In this document: positions 7,508-17,310 of the stretch, piece after piece
Layout of the letters: each line of letters begins with the position of its first letter
Numbering within the stretch: position 1 is the stretch's first letter
Assembly: GCF_004353905.1 (NCBI RefSeq)
Contig: NZ_SMOD01000012.1
Location: 1 to 64,000 of the forward strand
Reading direction: 5' to 3'
DNA: 64,000 bases
Origin: Paraburkholderia guartelaensis
GTDB taxonomy: Bacteria; Pseudomonadota; Gammaproteobacteria; Burkholderiales; Burkholderiaceae
Translations under genes and position numbers: made by a program
Notes under the pieces: generated by a model
What the model was told of the DNA's origin: nothing
Seen by the model: the letters and a program-made list of their open reading frames with translations, nothing else
Database searches by the model: none

Positions 7508-8713
7508 ATGAAGATGGTGAAGCAATGGAAATGGCCGCTCAAGGCAGGTGTGGCCGCAGCGGCGCTCTGTGCGGCAAGCGCGGCGTATGCGGACGGGAGC
7601 GTGACGCTGTACGGTATCGCCGATGTTGGAGTGATGTATCTGAGTCATTCGACTCCGGAATTCAATGGCAGCACGGGGACTGGCCACGTTTTCCAGCTTA
7701 CCAACGCGGGCTACTCGCCTTCGCTGTGGGGTTTGACGGGCAAGGAAGATCTGGGCGGCGGCGTCAAGGCGGAATTCAAGCTCGAAAGCGGTATCAATCT
7801 GGCCAACGGCGGATTCGATAATCCGGGCGGCAATAACGGGCTATTCAACCGTATTGCCGAGGTCGGTTTGTCGGGCGACTTTGGCAAGGTCATGGCAGGC
7901 CTGCAGATCTCGCCGTTCTTCAACATCATTTACGCACTCGATCCGCGCGGTGCCGGCGAATTCGGCAGCATTCTCACTCCGGTCAGCGAAAACAGCCTGA
8001 TCGCCTCGGTCTTCATGCCCAATGCGGTGTCTTATACGTCACCGGACATAGGCGGGTTCCAGGCGGCGGGCCTGTTCGCACTGGGCGGTGTGGCGGGTTC
8101 GTTCCAGACCGGCCGCGCGTGGTCGGTCAGCGCGAGGTACACCAACGGCACGTTCCTCGCCGCGGCGGCATACATCAGCGCCAACAACGCAGCCGATAGT
8201 GCACTCGCGAGCGTCGGCGAACTCTATCCGATCAACGTCCGCGCTTATACCGCGGGGATGAGCTACAAATTCGGAGGGCTGATTGCCAAGGCAGCGTTCG
8301 CCAACTTCAGGGCGAACAGCGTGCCGGTCTCGGTGAACCCGGCACTGATGTATTCGACCAATACCAGTGTGAACGTCTATAGCGGTGGCTTCGATTATTT
8401 TCCGCTGCCGTACCTCGATGTGAATGCCGGCGTGTACTACCAGCAGGATCGCGTGAACTCCGGGGGGCACTCGGTGATGGGTGCGATCGGCTCTCAATTC
8501 TTCCTCTCGAAGCGCACCTCGCTGTATGCGCAGGTCGGCCTCGTCAACAACACGTGCGCGCACAACGGTGTGTGTCTGGGTTCGGGTCTTTCCGTCGAGA
8601 GCGGCGGCAGTGGGGTGGGGGGACTGCAAGGTCTCGGGTTGGCTGCCGAGGGTCTCGGTCTGCCGCCGGGCACGACGGTCGGCGCCAACCTCGGCATTCG
8701 CACGACCTTTTGA
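7508..8713 (+). CDS. OmpC-like trimeric porin
   Basis: A 401-residue outer-membrane porin of the Gram-negative Porin_4 type common in Burkholderia. The signal peptide covers about residues 1-28, with cleavage after AYA. Mature sequence opens with GSVTLYGIADVGVMYL, the typical first beta strand. GLTGKEDLGGGVKAEFKLE near 75-93 is the second family hallmark. The C-terminus ends in RTTF, the phenylalanine used for outer-membrane assembly. GCAGGAG precedes ATG 7508. It lies downstream of the DUF2817 hydrolase and is followed by a strong terminator. The substrate is unknown. Confidence 0.95.
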   Translation: MKMVKQWKWPLKAGVAAAALCAASAAYADGSVTLYGIADVGVMYLSHSTPEFNGSTGTGHVFQLTNAGYSPSLWGLTGKEDLGGGVKAEFKLESGINLANGGFDNPGGNNGLFNRIAEVGLSGDFGKVMAGLQISPFFNIIYALDPRGAGEFGSILTPVSENSLIASVFMPNAVSYTSPDIGGFQAAGLFALGGVAGSFQTGRAWSVSARYTNGTFLAAAAYISANNAADSALASVGELYPINVRAYTAGMSYKFGGLIAKAAFANFRANSVPVSVNPALMYSTNTSVNVYSGGFDYFPLPYLDVNAGVYYQQDRVNSGGHSVMGAIGSQFFLSKRTSLYAQVGLVNNTCAHNGVCLGSGLSVESGGSGVGGLQGLGLAAEGLGLPPGTTVGANLGIRTTF

Positions 8714-8736
8714 TCCGGGCGACGCCCGACAATCGA

Positions 8737-8779
8737 CATCGAGGCCGCTTCCCATAGGAAGCGGCCTCGATGCTTTTGG
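8737..8779 (+). terminator. rho-independent terminator after porin
   Basis: A perfect 16-base-pair stem (8737-8752 with 8757-8772) around a CATA loop, followed by CTTTT. It lies 24 bases after the porin stop codon. Confidence 0.92.
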
Positions 8780-8861
8780 CCCCGAGGTTTTGAAAGCGGC
8801 ACGCGATTCAGCGAGCCGTTGTCCACGCAACTTCCCCCCAAGAAAAACCGCCGTTCCCCTG

Positions 8862-8905
8862 TTGTTTAAGCAAGAATTTACATTACAATTGAGAATGCGT
8901 CTCAA
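8862..8905 (+). promoter_or_regulatory. promoter with Fur-like palindrome before TonB receptor gene
   Basis: A possible -35 TTGTTT (8862-8867) and a good -10 TACAAT (8884-8889) are spaced by 16 bases. They abut a perfect palindrome ttgagaatgcgtctcaa (8889-8905). The palindrome has the GAGAAT and TCTC halves seen in Fur-type sites, and Fur control of TonB-dependent siderophore receptors is standard. Binding is inferred, not shown. Confidence 0.55.
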
Positions 8906-8960
8906 AATCATTCAATGATGCCGCAGGCGCACCACCTCTTCGAACAACAACGACAGCCAT

Positions 8961-11207
8961 ATGCTTGAACGGGAAAACACACCAAGGCAAATGCGGCGCA
9001 CCGCCGTATCCTGGACGGTCGAACGACTGCTGATGGGCTTGATGGCCACGGCCATCGCGCCATCGATTGCGTGCGCACAGAGTGCGGCGGCTGACCAGAG
9101 CGGCGCGCCGGCCACAGCAGCCGACGCCAGCCCGCCCGCCGTTACAAAGACGGACGCCCAGGAGCAAGCCGGCGTTCTGCCTGCGGTGTCCGTCAAGGCC
9201 ACCGCCATGCCCGGCGAGCTGCCGGCTGCCTACGCGGGCGGTCAGGTGGCGCGGGGCGGCGGCATCGGCGTGCTCGGTACGGCAAACGTGATGGATCAGC
9301 CGTTCAGCACCACGAACTACACCGAGCAGATGATGCAGGACACGCAAGCGCGCACGCTTGCCGACGTCGTCGTGAACAACGCCTCCGTGCGCGCCGAGCA
9401 GAGCAGCGGCGGCTTCGGCGACGTGTTCCAGATTCGCGGCTTCGACGTCCAGGCGACCGACGTGGCGCTCAACGGGCTCTACGGCATGGTCTCGGCGAGC
9501 CGCATGCCGGTCAACCTCATGGAGCGTGTCGAAGTGCTCCAGGGCCCGGGCTCGCTCATGTACGGCATGGGGCCTTCGGGGAGCATTGGCGGCGCGATCA
9601 ATATCGTCACCAAACGCGCCGACGACGATCCGCTCACGCGCCTCACGGCGCTGTACCAGTCGAGGGGGCAGTTCGGCGTGCAGGCCGATGTGGGCCGCCG
9701 CTTCGGCAGCGACGGCCAGTGGGGTATCCGCGTGAACGGCCAGTACAAGGACGGGCAGACGGGCATCGCGCACGGCAACCAGAGCCAGGGCAATGGGGCC
9801 GTCGCGCTCGACTACCGCGGCGAGAAGCTGCGCTGGTCGCTCGACGCGTACAACATCTCCGAGAATACCGACGAATTCCGCCCGCAAATCGGCCTCGGCA
9901 CGGCCACGGCGGTGCCGGCGGCCCCGTCGTCCTGGACCAACTTCTATCCCGGTTCGAAGCTGAGGCTGCGCGATTCGGCGGTCACCACGCGGCTCGAGTA
10001 CGACGTCAACCGGTACCTCACCGTGTATGGCGCGGCGGGCGAACACTACGGCACGTCGCAGCAGAATTTCCCGTGGGCGAGCGGCATGACCGCCGCGGGG
10101 GACTTCAACGTGATGAACGGCTACTACGACGCGTACAACCGCACGCGCACCGTCGACGCCGGTGTGCGACTCCACTTCGACACGTTCGGCGTGAAGCACA
10201 CACTGGTTGCGGGCGCGACGTCACTGAACGAGGAGCAGGGCTATTTCTACGCGCTCTCGGATTCGTCCGTCGCCTCGAATCTCTACAACCCCACGCCTCT
10301 GCCTGCCATGACGACGCCGCGCGGCGACGCCCAGCGCTCGAACCACACGCGCCTCGACAGCCAGCAGCTGATCGACACGATGTCGTTCTGGAACGACCGT
10401 CTGCTGCTCACGGGCGGCTTCCGGCGTCAGGTCATCGGCGTGGACGACTACGACCCTACGACGGGCGATCGCACGGATTCGTATGTGAAGCAGGCGATCA
10501 CGCCGCTCGCGGGCATCGTCTTCAAGCCGTGGTCCAACATTTCCGTCTACGGCAACTTCACGTCGGGGCTCACGAACGGCAGCACCGCGCCGGTTGGCAC
10601 CGCGAACGCGGGCCAGGCCTTCGCACCCTACAAGTCGAATCAGTACGAGGCGGGCGTGAAAGCCGACTGGGGCCGCGTAATGACCACGGTGTCGGTGTTC
10701 CAGCTTTCGCAGCCCAATGGCGTGACGAATCCGGTGACGAACGTCTATGGCTACGACGGCACGACGCGCGTGCGCGGTCTCGAACTCGCCGCTTATGGCG
10801 AGGCGTTTCGCCACCTGCGTTTGATGGCGAGCGCAACGTTCTACGACGCGAAGCTGCGCAATACGGCTGGCGGCGCGACCGACGGCAACGAGCCGGTAGG
10901 CGTGCCGAACTTCGCGTTCAATCTAGGCGCGGACTACGACTTGCCGTGGGTGCAGGGCCTGAGCGTGAACGCCCGCGTCATCCACACGGGTGCGCAGTAT
11001 TACGACGCCGCCAATACGTTGCGCTTGCCGTCGTGGACACGCTACGACATTGGCGCTCGGTACAGCACGCGGATCGCCCAGAAGAGCGTGGTGTTCCGCG
11101 CGAACGTAGAGAACCTGTTCGGCAGCCGCTACTGGATCCAGCAGGGCACCTACCTCACGACCTCCGCGCCGCGCACCGTACTGCTCTCCGCGCAAGTCGA
11201 CTTCTGA
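8961..11207 (+). CDS. TonB-dependent siderophore receptor
   Basis: A 748-residue outer-membrane receptor. A signal peptide ends near residue 38 (SIACAQ). The plug domain spans about 100-210, with QIRGFDVQ near 158 and VEVLQGPGSLMYGMGPSGS near 192, both typical of ferrichrome/ferrioxamine-type receptors. The 22-strand barrel follows and ends in QVDF with the terminal phenylalanine. There is no N-terminal STN signalling domain, so sigma-factor signalling is not expected. An alternative start at codon 11 (MRRTAVSW) would still give a signal peptide. No siderophore biosynthesis genes are present, so it probably imports a foreign siderophore. Confidence 0.93.
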   Translation: MLERENTPRQMRRTAVSWTVERLLMGLMATAIAPSIACAQSAAADQSGAPATAADASPPAVTKTDAQEQAGVLPAVSVKATAMPGELPAAYAGGQVARGGGIGVLGTANVMDQPFSTTNYTEQMMQDTQARTLADVVVNNASVRAEQSSGGFGDVFQIRGFDVQATDVALNGLYGMVSASRMPVNLMERVEVLQGPGSLMYGMGPSGSIGGAINIVTKRADDDPLTRLTALYQSRGQFGVQADVGRRFGSDGQWGIRVNGQYKDGQTGIAHGNQSQGNGAVALDYRGEKLRWSLDAYNISENTDEFRPQIGLGTATAVPAAPSSWTNFYPGSKLRLRDSAVTTRLEYDVNRYLTVYGAAGEHYGTSQQNFPWASGMTAAGDFNVMNGYYDAYNRTRTVDAGVRLHFDTFGVKHTLVAGATSLNEEQGYFYALSDSSVASNLYNPTPLPAMTTPRGDAQRSNHTRLDSQQLIDTMSFWNDRLLLTGGFRRQVIGVDDYDPTTGDRTDSYVKQAITPLAGIVFKPWSNISVYGNFTSGLTNGSTAPVGTANAGQAFAPYKSNQYEAGVKADWGRVMTTVSVFQLSQPNGVTNPVTNVYGYDGTTRVRGLELAAYGEAFRHLRLMASATFYDAKLRNTAGGATDGNEPVGVPNFAFNLGADYDLPWVQGLSVNARVIHTGAQYYDAANTLRLPSWTRYDIGARYSTRIAQKSVVFRANVENLFGSRYWIQQGTYLTTSAPRTVLLSAQVDF

Positions 11208-11243
11208 TAGGGAGGAGTCCGTAGCAGATCACCGCGTATTCCG

Positions 11244-12719
11244 TTAGATGCTGGGACCGTTCGCATGCGTGCGCCGATGCAGCGGTCCCAGCGCGGTGGA
11301 GAGCAGCGCGCAAGGCAGCAGGATCGCGACGAGTGCGAACATCGTCGTCCTGAACGCATGTGCGTAGTCGATGACGCCGGGCGCGGCGCCGAGCGTCGAG
11401 AAGAACAGACCGCCTAGCGTGGCCGCGCCGACGGCGGCGCCGATCTGCAGCGTTGCCGTGACCATGCCCGAGGCGATGCCTGCGCGCTCGGGCTCCACTT
11501 CGGCCAGCACGATGCGCACGACGGAGGGCAAAACGAGCCCCTGCCCGATGCCGATCGCCGCGAGTCCGAGATAGAAGCCGGCGCCGGGCTGTGCCACACC
11601 CGCGAGCGCAGCGGCAATCGCAAGCCCGCCCGCGAGCATCACGAAGCCCAGCGTCAACACGCGATAGCCGCCAACCCGGTGCACGAGGCGCGGCATCAGC
11701 AGCGGGCTGGAAAGAAAGCCGATGCCGAACGGCAGGATCGCGAGTCCCGAAGCGAGCGGCGTCCAGTGCAGGCCGCCTTGAAGATAAATGCCGTAGGTCA
11801 GGAAGAACGCGCTCATCGTATAGAAGAGGAATGCCAGCACGAGACCGAGCGCGATGACCGGATTGCGGAAGAGCCGCACGTCGAGCAGGGGATCCTTGCC
11901 GTTGACGAGGCTGCGCCACTCCACGCGCAGCAGCAAACCCAGCATGGGCAGCGAGCCGGCGAGGCAGGCGAGCATCCACCACGGCCAGCCCGACTCGCGT
12001 CCGCGCGTGAGCGGATAAACGAGCATCAGCAGAAACAGCGAAAGCAGCAGGGTGCCCGGCACGTCGATGCGCTTGCCGCGCGGCGGCCGGCTTTCCGGGA
12101 TGAAGCGCCAGCTGCCGATGAGCGCGAACACGCCGATAGGCAGGTTGACGAGAAAGATCGCGCGCCAGCCCAGACCGAACGGGTGCAGGCTGATGAGCGC
12201 GCCGCCGCCAAGCTGGCCAATCACGGCGGCCACGCCGAAAACGAATGCATAAAGCCCCATCACGCGCACCTGCTCGTGCGGCGTGAATACGCTGCGAATC
12301 GTGGCGAGCACCTGCGGCGCAAGGGTCGCGGCGAACAGGCCTTGCAGGATGCGCCCGGCGACGAGCGCCGTGCCGCTCGTGGCGAGGCCGCAGAACGTGG
12401 AGGCGACGACGAAGCCCGCCATGCCGACCATGAAGATGCGCTTGCGGCCGTACAGGTCGCCGAGGCGCCCGCCGGTGATCAGCATGACGGCATTCGCGCA
12501 CGCGTAGGCCGAGACGACCAGCTGGAGTTCGGATGCGTTCGCGCCGAGTCCATCGCGGATGGCGGGCAGCGCGAGGTTCACGATGAAGTAGTCGAGCGGC
12601 GGCAGAATCGCGCCCACCAGCAAAACGACCAGCGCCCAGCCGTGATGGCCGTGGCTGGTATCAGCGGCGACGGCGGCGCGAGGCGCCACGGCGCAGGCGG
12701 CGTACGTGTTATCAGACAT
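11244..12719 (-). CDS. MFS exporter, DHA2 (14-TMS) family
   Basis: A 491-residue major facilitator protein of the drug:H+ antiporter-2 type. GGRLGDLYGRKR around residues 83-94 is the loop 2-3 MFS motif. GRILQGLFAATLAPQ around 122 matches motif C of exporters. About 14 hydrophobic segments fill the length. It is convergent with the siderophore receptor gene (36 bases) and divergent from a LysR gene, a layout typical of a regulated efflux pump. The substrate is unknown; export of a xenobiotic or of a siderophore is possible. Confidence 0.9.
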   Translation of the reverse strand: MSDNTYAACAVAPRAAVAADTSHGHHGWALVVLLVGAILPPLDYFIVNLALPAIRDGLGANASELQLVVSAYACANAVMLITGGRLGDLYGRKRIFMVGMAGFVVASTFCGLATSGTALVAGRILQGLFAATLAPQVLATIRSVFTPHEQVRVMGLYAFVFGVAAVIGQLGGGALISLHPFGLGWRAIFLVNLPIGVFALIGSWRFIPESRPPRGKRIDVPGTLLLSLFLLMLVYPLTRGRESGWPWWMLACLAGSLPMLGLLLRVEWRSLVNGKDPLLDVRLFRNPVIALGLVLAFLFYTMSAFFLTYGIYLQGGLHWTPLASGLAILPFGIGFLSSPLLMPRLVHRVGGYRVLTLGFVMLAGGLAIAAALAGVAQPGAGFYLGLAAIGIGQGLVLPSVVRIVLAEVEPERAGIASGMVTATLQIGAAVGAATLGGLFFSTLGAAPGVIDYAHAFRTTMFALVAILLPCALLSTALGPLHRRTHANGPSI

Positions 12720-12802
12720 GAGTGTGCTCAGCGATAAAGGGCCGGATTTCGTCAGGCTGCGCTATCCAGCAGGCGCGCAGCGTGAGCGTCTAGCCGACAT
12801 TG

Positions 12803-12865
12803 TGATCAACCTCGATCAGACGGAAAAGCGGGAATTGATGGTACTATTCATCGAGTTACTCGATG
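12803..12865. promoter_or_regulatory. palindromes in exporter/LysR divergent region
   Basis: TGATC, six bases, GATCA occupies 12803-12818. CATCGAG TTA CTCGATG, a perfect 7-3-7 dyad, occupies 12849-12865, touching the start region of the LysR gene. Such dyads fit LysR binding sites controlling both divergent genes. Confidence 0.5.
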
Positions 12866-12866
12866 G

Positions 12867-13757
12867 ATGTGGGATGTCATGCGCGGCTTCGAATTCGACC
12901 AGTTGAAGACGTTCGCGGCTGTGGCGAACGTGGGCAGCCTTTCGGCGGCGGCGCCGTTGCTGCACCTTTCGCAATCCACGATCAGCGAGCAGGTGCGCAA
13001 GCTCGAAGCGCGCGCGGGTGTTCCGCTCTTTCTGCGCAGCAAACGCGGCGTGGAACTCACGCCCGCGGGCACGCGCCTGCTCGAACATGCGCGGCGTCTC
13101 GTGGCGCTCAACGAAGCCGCCTTCGACGAGGTGCGCGGTCAGGCGATCAAGGGAGAGCTGCGCGTCGCGATCACCGAATACTTCCGCACCAACGAGGTGG
13201 CCGGGTTGCTCGTACGGCTGCGCGACTGCTATCCGCAGCTGAGCTTGCACGTGAGCGCGATGAAGAGCGCCGATATCGAGGTCGCATATGCGAAGCGGCA
13301 GATCGATCTCGGCGTGGTCATGCATCTGTCGAGCGGCCCGTTCCGGCCCGCCGCCACCGACGCGGACGCGCGCTGGGAGTTGCTGCGCGAACCGCTCTAC
13401 TGGGTCGCGTCGCCGACGCTCGCCGAGCAGTTGCCGCAAGCGTTGCCGCTCGTCCTGCTGCCGGGTGACTGCATGATGCACCAGGTCGCGGTGCGCTCGC
13501 TCGAAGAAAACGACATCCCGTACGTGCTCGTTCACAGCGCGTCGGGCGTGGCCGGGCTGCAGTCGATGCTCGCAGCCGGCCTGGGCGTGGGCTGCCTGTG
13601 CGCATCGGCAATCGGCGAGGGCCTCGTGCGGCTCGGCCCGAAGCACCGGTTGCCGACGTTGCCGGACGCCGTGTTCTCGCTCATGCCGCCGCATCCCGGC
13701 GAAGGGGACACCGTGACACAAGCGAGGGAAGTGCTGGCGCGGCAACTGCTGGTGTGA
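12867..13757 (+). CDS. LysR-family regulator divergent from exporter
   Basis: A 296-residue LysR protein. The helix-turn-helix lies at about residues 7-66 (FDQLKTFAAVANVGSLSAAA, then LSQSTISEQVRKLE). The effector-binding domain follows. The first ATG (12867) sits against a palindrome; a second ATG at 12879, four codons in, has a better-placed purine-rich stretch and may be the true start. It is divergent from the DHA2 exporter and probably controls it. It is convergent with the oligomer hydrolase gene, 30 bases apart. Confidence 0.92.
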   Translation: MWDVMRGFEFDQLKTFAAVANVGSLSAAAPLLHLSQSTISEQVRKLEARAGVPLFLRSKRGVELTPAGTRLLEHARRLVALNEAAFDEVRGQAIKGELRVAITEYFRTNEVAGLLVRLRDCYPQLSLHVSAMKSADIEVAYAKRQIDLGVVMHLSSGPFRPAATDADARWELLREPLYWVASPTLAEQLPQALPLVLLPGDCMMHQVAVRSLEENDIPYVLVHSASGVAGLQSMLAAGLGVGCLCASAIGEGLVRLGPKHRLPTLPDAVFSLMPPHPGEGDTVTQAREVLARQLLV

Positions 13758-13787
13758 TGCGGGTGCCGCGCCAGCGTGCTTCGTGCC

Positions 13788-15914
13788 TCAATGCGGCACG
13801 TTCACGACGCCGTCGTTCGCGCGAATCGCATTGCTGCCCGGATTCTCCACGATGGCCGGCAGGTTCGCGAGACCCAGCGGCGGCGCGGCGCCCGGGCTGC
13901 CGCCGCGCGGGATCGTGCGGATGACCTGGGAAGGCGGCAGCGGCGTGCCATTCTTCAGGTGATTCCACATCAGATTGAGCGCTGCGATGTTGTAGTAGTG
14001 AACCGGCACGAAGTGCGTATCGAAACCCGGCACGGCGAGGAACGCATCGAAGTGCTGCCCGTTCATCACCTCGTACAGCGACAAGCGACTGCGCGAACCT
14101 TCCCGTTCGCTGTTCGCCGCGAGATACGCGCGCGAAGCATGATTGATCGGCACGAGCGCGTCGCTGCGGCCTTGCACGATGATCGCGGGCTTGCCGTGCA
14201 GGTTCGCATTCACGCTGATCGCCTGGACGCTCTGGCGCATGCGCGGATCGCCCTTCGTCCACAACGCGCGCAGACATGCCGCGCCCGCGAAGCTGGCGTC
14301 GGGCGTGGCGAGCCGATGGTCGGCGCCGCCTGGCGGCGTGACGTTGTAGACGAGATTGACGCCATTGGTCGGCGGCACGCCGTTGCCTACGCCAAAGATG
14401 GTCAACATGGGCGAGATGGAGGGCGCAACGCCCGCGGCGCCCGTCGAAGCGTTCGTCGTACCAAAGCTGAATCCGCACAGGTTGTCGAGCACGCTCGACC
14501 TCGTGTACGCATCCGCGTAGGTCACGGCAACAGCCGGCACGGCCTGCGAATCCCACATCGGCGCGTGTAGCAGATCGGAGTCCGCTTCATAGCCGGCCTC
14601 ATGCAGGCGTGCGAGCGCGTCGTTTGCCTGCGCCTGCGTGTCGCTACCGCGGATGTACCCTGCCGCCGCAAGCGATGTGCAGCGTGCCTGGCGAATCGCG
14701 GTCGTGGTCGCAACGGGCAGCGCCGTGAGATAGGGCGCGCCGGCGGCGGCGTCCGCGAGCGCGGCGCAGGGCTGCAGCAGGTTCGCAAGCGTCATGTAGT
14801 CGGCCAGCGGTTTGCCGGCTGCGGCAATGCGCTGACCGCCTTCCTTGACTTGCGCATCACCGGGCATGCGCACGTTGATCTGCGGTTCGCCCACCACGAC
14901 CGCCGTGATCCACTTGCCCGTGTCTTCTTCGGCAGCGGCGAGCGACGCGCCGCCACCGTTGCTCACGGAAGCCGCGATCGTCGTGATGTCGCCGGGCGCG
15001 TAGCGCATGCCGTGATTCGATGCGTCGACGCGCGGCCCGAACTGCTGGTTGAGCACCCAGTACGCGAACTGGATCGCCTCGAGTGTGTCCTTGCCCCAGT
15101 CCGCTTCGGGGTTCAACTGCGAATGCGCGTGCTTGAACGCATAGCGGTTCGGAAACTTCTGGTTGTAGGCGGCGAGCGCGCCCGCTGGCACGTTCGCGGT
15201 GAAAATGCTCGTGCGTCCCGCCGTTGCAGCGTTGGCCGTGACGCCATCGATCAACGTCACGAGGCCGCTCATCAATTCTTCTGCGCCGTTGCCCGAGCCC
15301 TTGTCGGTGTAGGCGACCGCGCAGCCGCGCTTGAGTCCCCACTCGCCGGCCGCCGAGATCGCGCCGTACACGCCGCGCGAGCCCGACGACGTGGCGGTCA
15401 CGATGCACGGGTTCGCCGGATCGAAGCTGGTCGGCACCTGCACGAGCAGGCTGACGTTCTGGCGGCCGCTGCCGTCGTCGGCAAACGCGAGATATTCGGT
15501 GCCGGCAATTTTGCCTTCACCCAGGGTGTCGTTGCCGTAGACATCGACGTTGGGCCCCCAGAAGCGGCCATAACCGCCGTTCGCGCTGATATCGACGAGC
15601 GCGCGATAGTTCGACCAGATCGCGAGCCGGCGCAGTTCCGCTGCCGTCGGGGCCGCGGGGTTCGCGATGGTCGGCTGCGCTCCGGCAAGCCCGGTTTTGC
15701 CGAGCCCGGCGGTCAGCAGATCGTCGCTGACGCCGTCGTAAGTGGTGGTTTGCAGACTGCTCGCCACCACGAACGGCGGCAGTCTGTTGGGTGCTGCGTG
15801 ATTGCCGTTGTTTTCGGTGGCGTGTGCGCCGGGCACGAGCGCCGCGCCTGCTATGGCGATTGCGGCGCTGAGGCGCGCCGCTTTACGCCGGATTGCGAAC
15901 GGGGTATCTCTCAT
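13788..15914 (-). CDS. D-(-)-3-hydroxybutyrate oligomer hydrolase
   Basis: A 708-residue protein of the Burkholderia/Ralstonia 3HB-oligomer hydrolase family (EC 3.1.1.22), which cleaves soluble oligomers released from polyhydroxybutyrate into monomers. A signal peptide covers residues 1-32 (IAIAGAALVPGAHA). The catalytic serine is S318 in the SVSNGGG motif; family sequence such as SSGSRGVYGAISAAGEWGLK around 176-195 is also present. The length matches the family. ATG 15912-15914 has AAGGAAA upstream; the frame is open beyond it without family sequence. It is probably exported and used in scavenging PHB. It stands alone, convergent with LysR. Confidence 0.93.
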   Translation of the reverse strand: MRDTPFAIRRKAARLSAAIAIAGAALVPGAHATENNGNHAAPNRLPPFVVASSLQTTTYDGVSDDLLTAGLGKTGLAGAQPTIANPAAPTAAELRRLAIWSNYRALVDISANGGYGRFWGPNVDVYGNDTLGEGKIAGTEYLAFADDGSGRQNVSLLVQVPTSFDPANPCIVTATSSGSRGVYGAISAAGEWGLKRGCAVAYTDKGSGNGAEELMSGLVTLIDGVTANAATAGRTSIFTANVPAGALAAYNQKFPNRYAFKHAHSQLNPEADWGKDTLEAIQFAYWVLNQQFGPRVDASNHGMRYAPGDITTIAASVSNGGGASLAAAEEDTGKWITAVVVGEPQINVRMPGDAQVKEGGQRIAAAGKPLADYMTLANLLQPCAALADAAAGAPYLTALPVATTTAIRQARCTSLAAAGYIRGSDTQAQANDALARLHEAGYEADSDLLHAPMWDSQAVPAVAVTYADAYTRSSVLDNLCGFSFGTTNASTGAAGVAPSISPMLTIFGVGNGVPPTNGVNLVYNVTPPGGADHRLATPDASFAGAACLRALWTKGDPRMRQSVQAISVNANLHGKPAIIVQGRSDALVPINHASRAYLAANSEREGSRSRLSLYEVMNGQHFDAFLAVPGFDTHFVPVHYYNIAALNLMWNHLKNGTPLPPSQVIRTIPRGGSPGAAPPLGLANLPAIVENPGSNAIRANDGVVNVPH

Positions 15915-16148
15915 GGGTGTTTCCTTGTTTGTTGTTAGGGTAGGACGCACTGCATCGGGAAGACCGTTTCGACGTGCCGGCATCGCGGCACCCATGGACA
16001 TTAGGACATCCTGAAAGCAGATACCAGGAGAGATTGCATGCGGGCACAAGGGGATCGCCTTCCACGCCTTGCTGGCGTTGGAAGGGTCCACTTGCTTGCT
16101 GTTCACGCGCGATGGGGAGCGCGTACGGCTGGCGGATTCGCTGCGGGA

Positions 16149-17249
16149 TTATTTGCAGAGCAGGAGCAGGCGCTCCTGATCCGAGCATGGCCGGCCGTCG
16201 ACTTTTTGTGCGGCGGGAGCACCTTGCGCTGCGGTCGAACCCGTGGCGGCCTGCATCGCGGCGCGATGCGCGAAACACGCCTTCAGGCGTCGCTCAACGG
16301 GCGGATAGTATTGCCAGCCTTTGCCGAGGCCCGGTAGATCGAGCTTCACCTGCTTCCACTTCGGATGGCCGTGCTCCTGCAGGTTGTCGAAGTTCGCGCA
16401 GAGCGAATCGGCAAAGCGCTTCAGGTTGCCGACCGTATCGCGCAGGTTGTAGTCATAGGTGACGAGAAAGGCCTTGACCGTCCACGTCGGCACGTCTTCC
16501 TTGAGCCAGTTCGGGTAGCTCGACACGTGGATCGTCGCGGGGTAGTAGGTTTGCTTCGCGCGCGCCGTTTCTGGCGCGTTCGCATCGACGCGCAGGAAAC
16601 GGATCTGCTGCAGTAGCTCGGGATTCATGTCGGTGAAGAGCTTGGCGGGTTGCCCGGCGACGATGATCGCCACGTCGATCTTCTTGACGATGAGCGCGGC
16701 CAGCGCGTCTTCGTTGCTCAGGTGTTGCGCGTTCTGCTCGGGAATCGGCTGGCCGAACATGAGCCGATACAGCGTCGTTGCCGACTGTGCCGTGCCGCTG
16801 CCGATCAGGCCGACGCTGATCACCTTGTCCTTGATCTCGTTGATCGTCTTCATCGGCGAGTCGTTACGCACGACGAAGTAAATCTCTTCGTCATAGAGCG
16901 GCATGATGAGCCGCAGCGGCCGTATCAGCGTGCCGGCCTCTTCGTTGCCGGAATTGGCCATGTCGACGTAGGCCTGATAGACGTCGGACTGCACGAGCGC
17001 GAGCTTCACGCCGGGCTCGAAACGCATGCGCTGCACGTTTTCCGCCGAGCCTTTCGATGGGATCACTTCCAGGTCGATGCCGGCCGGCTGCGCGACCCAT
17101 TTCGCCAGATCCTGGCCGATCTGGATGTACGTGCCGCGCTCCGGGCCGGTTACGATCTTGTAGTTCGCGTCTGCTGCGGCGGCGAGCGCGGCCGTAGAGA
17201 AAAGCTGAGTGATCAGCACCGCCAGTCCCGCGAGTATCGCTTTCAGCAT
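16149..17249 (-). CDS. TAXI-family TRAP-type solute-binding protein (orphan)
   Basis: A 366-residue periplasmic protein. A signal peptide covers residues 1-24. TGPERGTYIQIGQDLA (about 32-47) and the IPSKGSAENVQRM segment are hallmarks of the TAXI class, whose members bind small carboxylates such as glutamate or 2-oxoglutarate. ATG 17247-17249 is preceded by GGAGAGA. TAXI proteins normally work with fused DctQM membrane subunits, and none lies within the window. The C-terminal 30 residues are alanine-rich and hold two cysteines, an unusual tail. It follows a zinc-ribbon membrane protein gene by 61 bases on the same strand, so the two are likely co-expressed. Confidence 0.87.
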   Translation of the reverse strand: MLKAILAGLAVLITQLFSTAALAAAADANYKIVTGPERGTYIQIGQDLAKWVAQPAGIDLEVIPSKGSAENVQRMRFEPGVKLALVQSDVYQAYVDMANSGNEEAGTLIRPLRLIMPLYDEEIYFVVRNDSPMKTINEIKDKVISVGLIGSGTAQSATTLYRLMFGQPIPEQNAQHLSNEDALAALIVKKIDVAIIVAGQPAKLFTDMNPELLQQIRFLRVDANAPETARAKQTYYPATIHVSSYPNWLKEDVPTWTVKAFLVTYDYNLRDTVGNLKRFADSLCANFDNLQEHGHPKWKQVKLDLPGLGKGWQYYPPVERRLKACFAHRAAMQAATGSTAAQGAPAAQKVDGRPCSDQERLLLLCK

Positions 17250-17310
17250 GGTCTCTCTCCTGCCCCGGTGTATGTTGTACGGCAGACTTCGATATGTTTT
17301 GGCATCCTGT

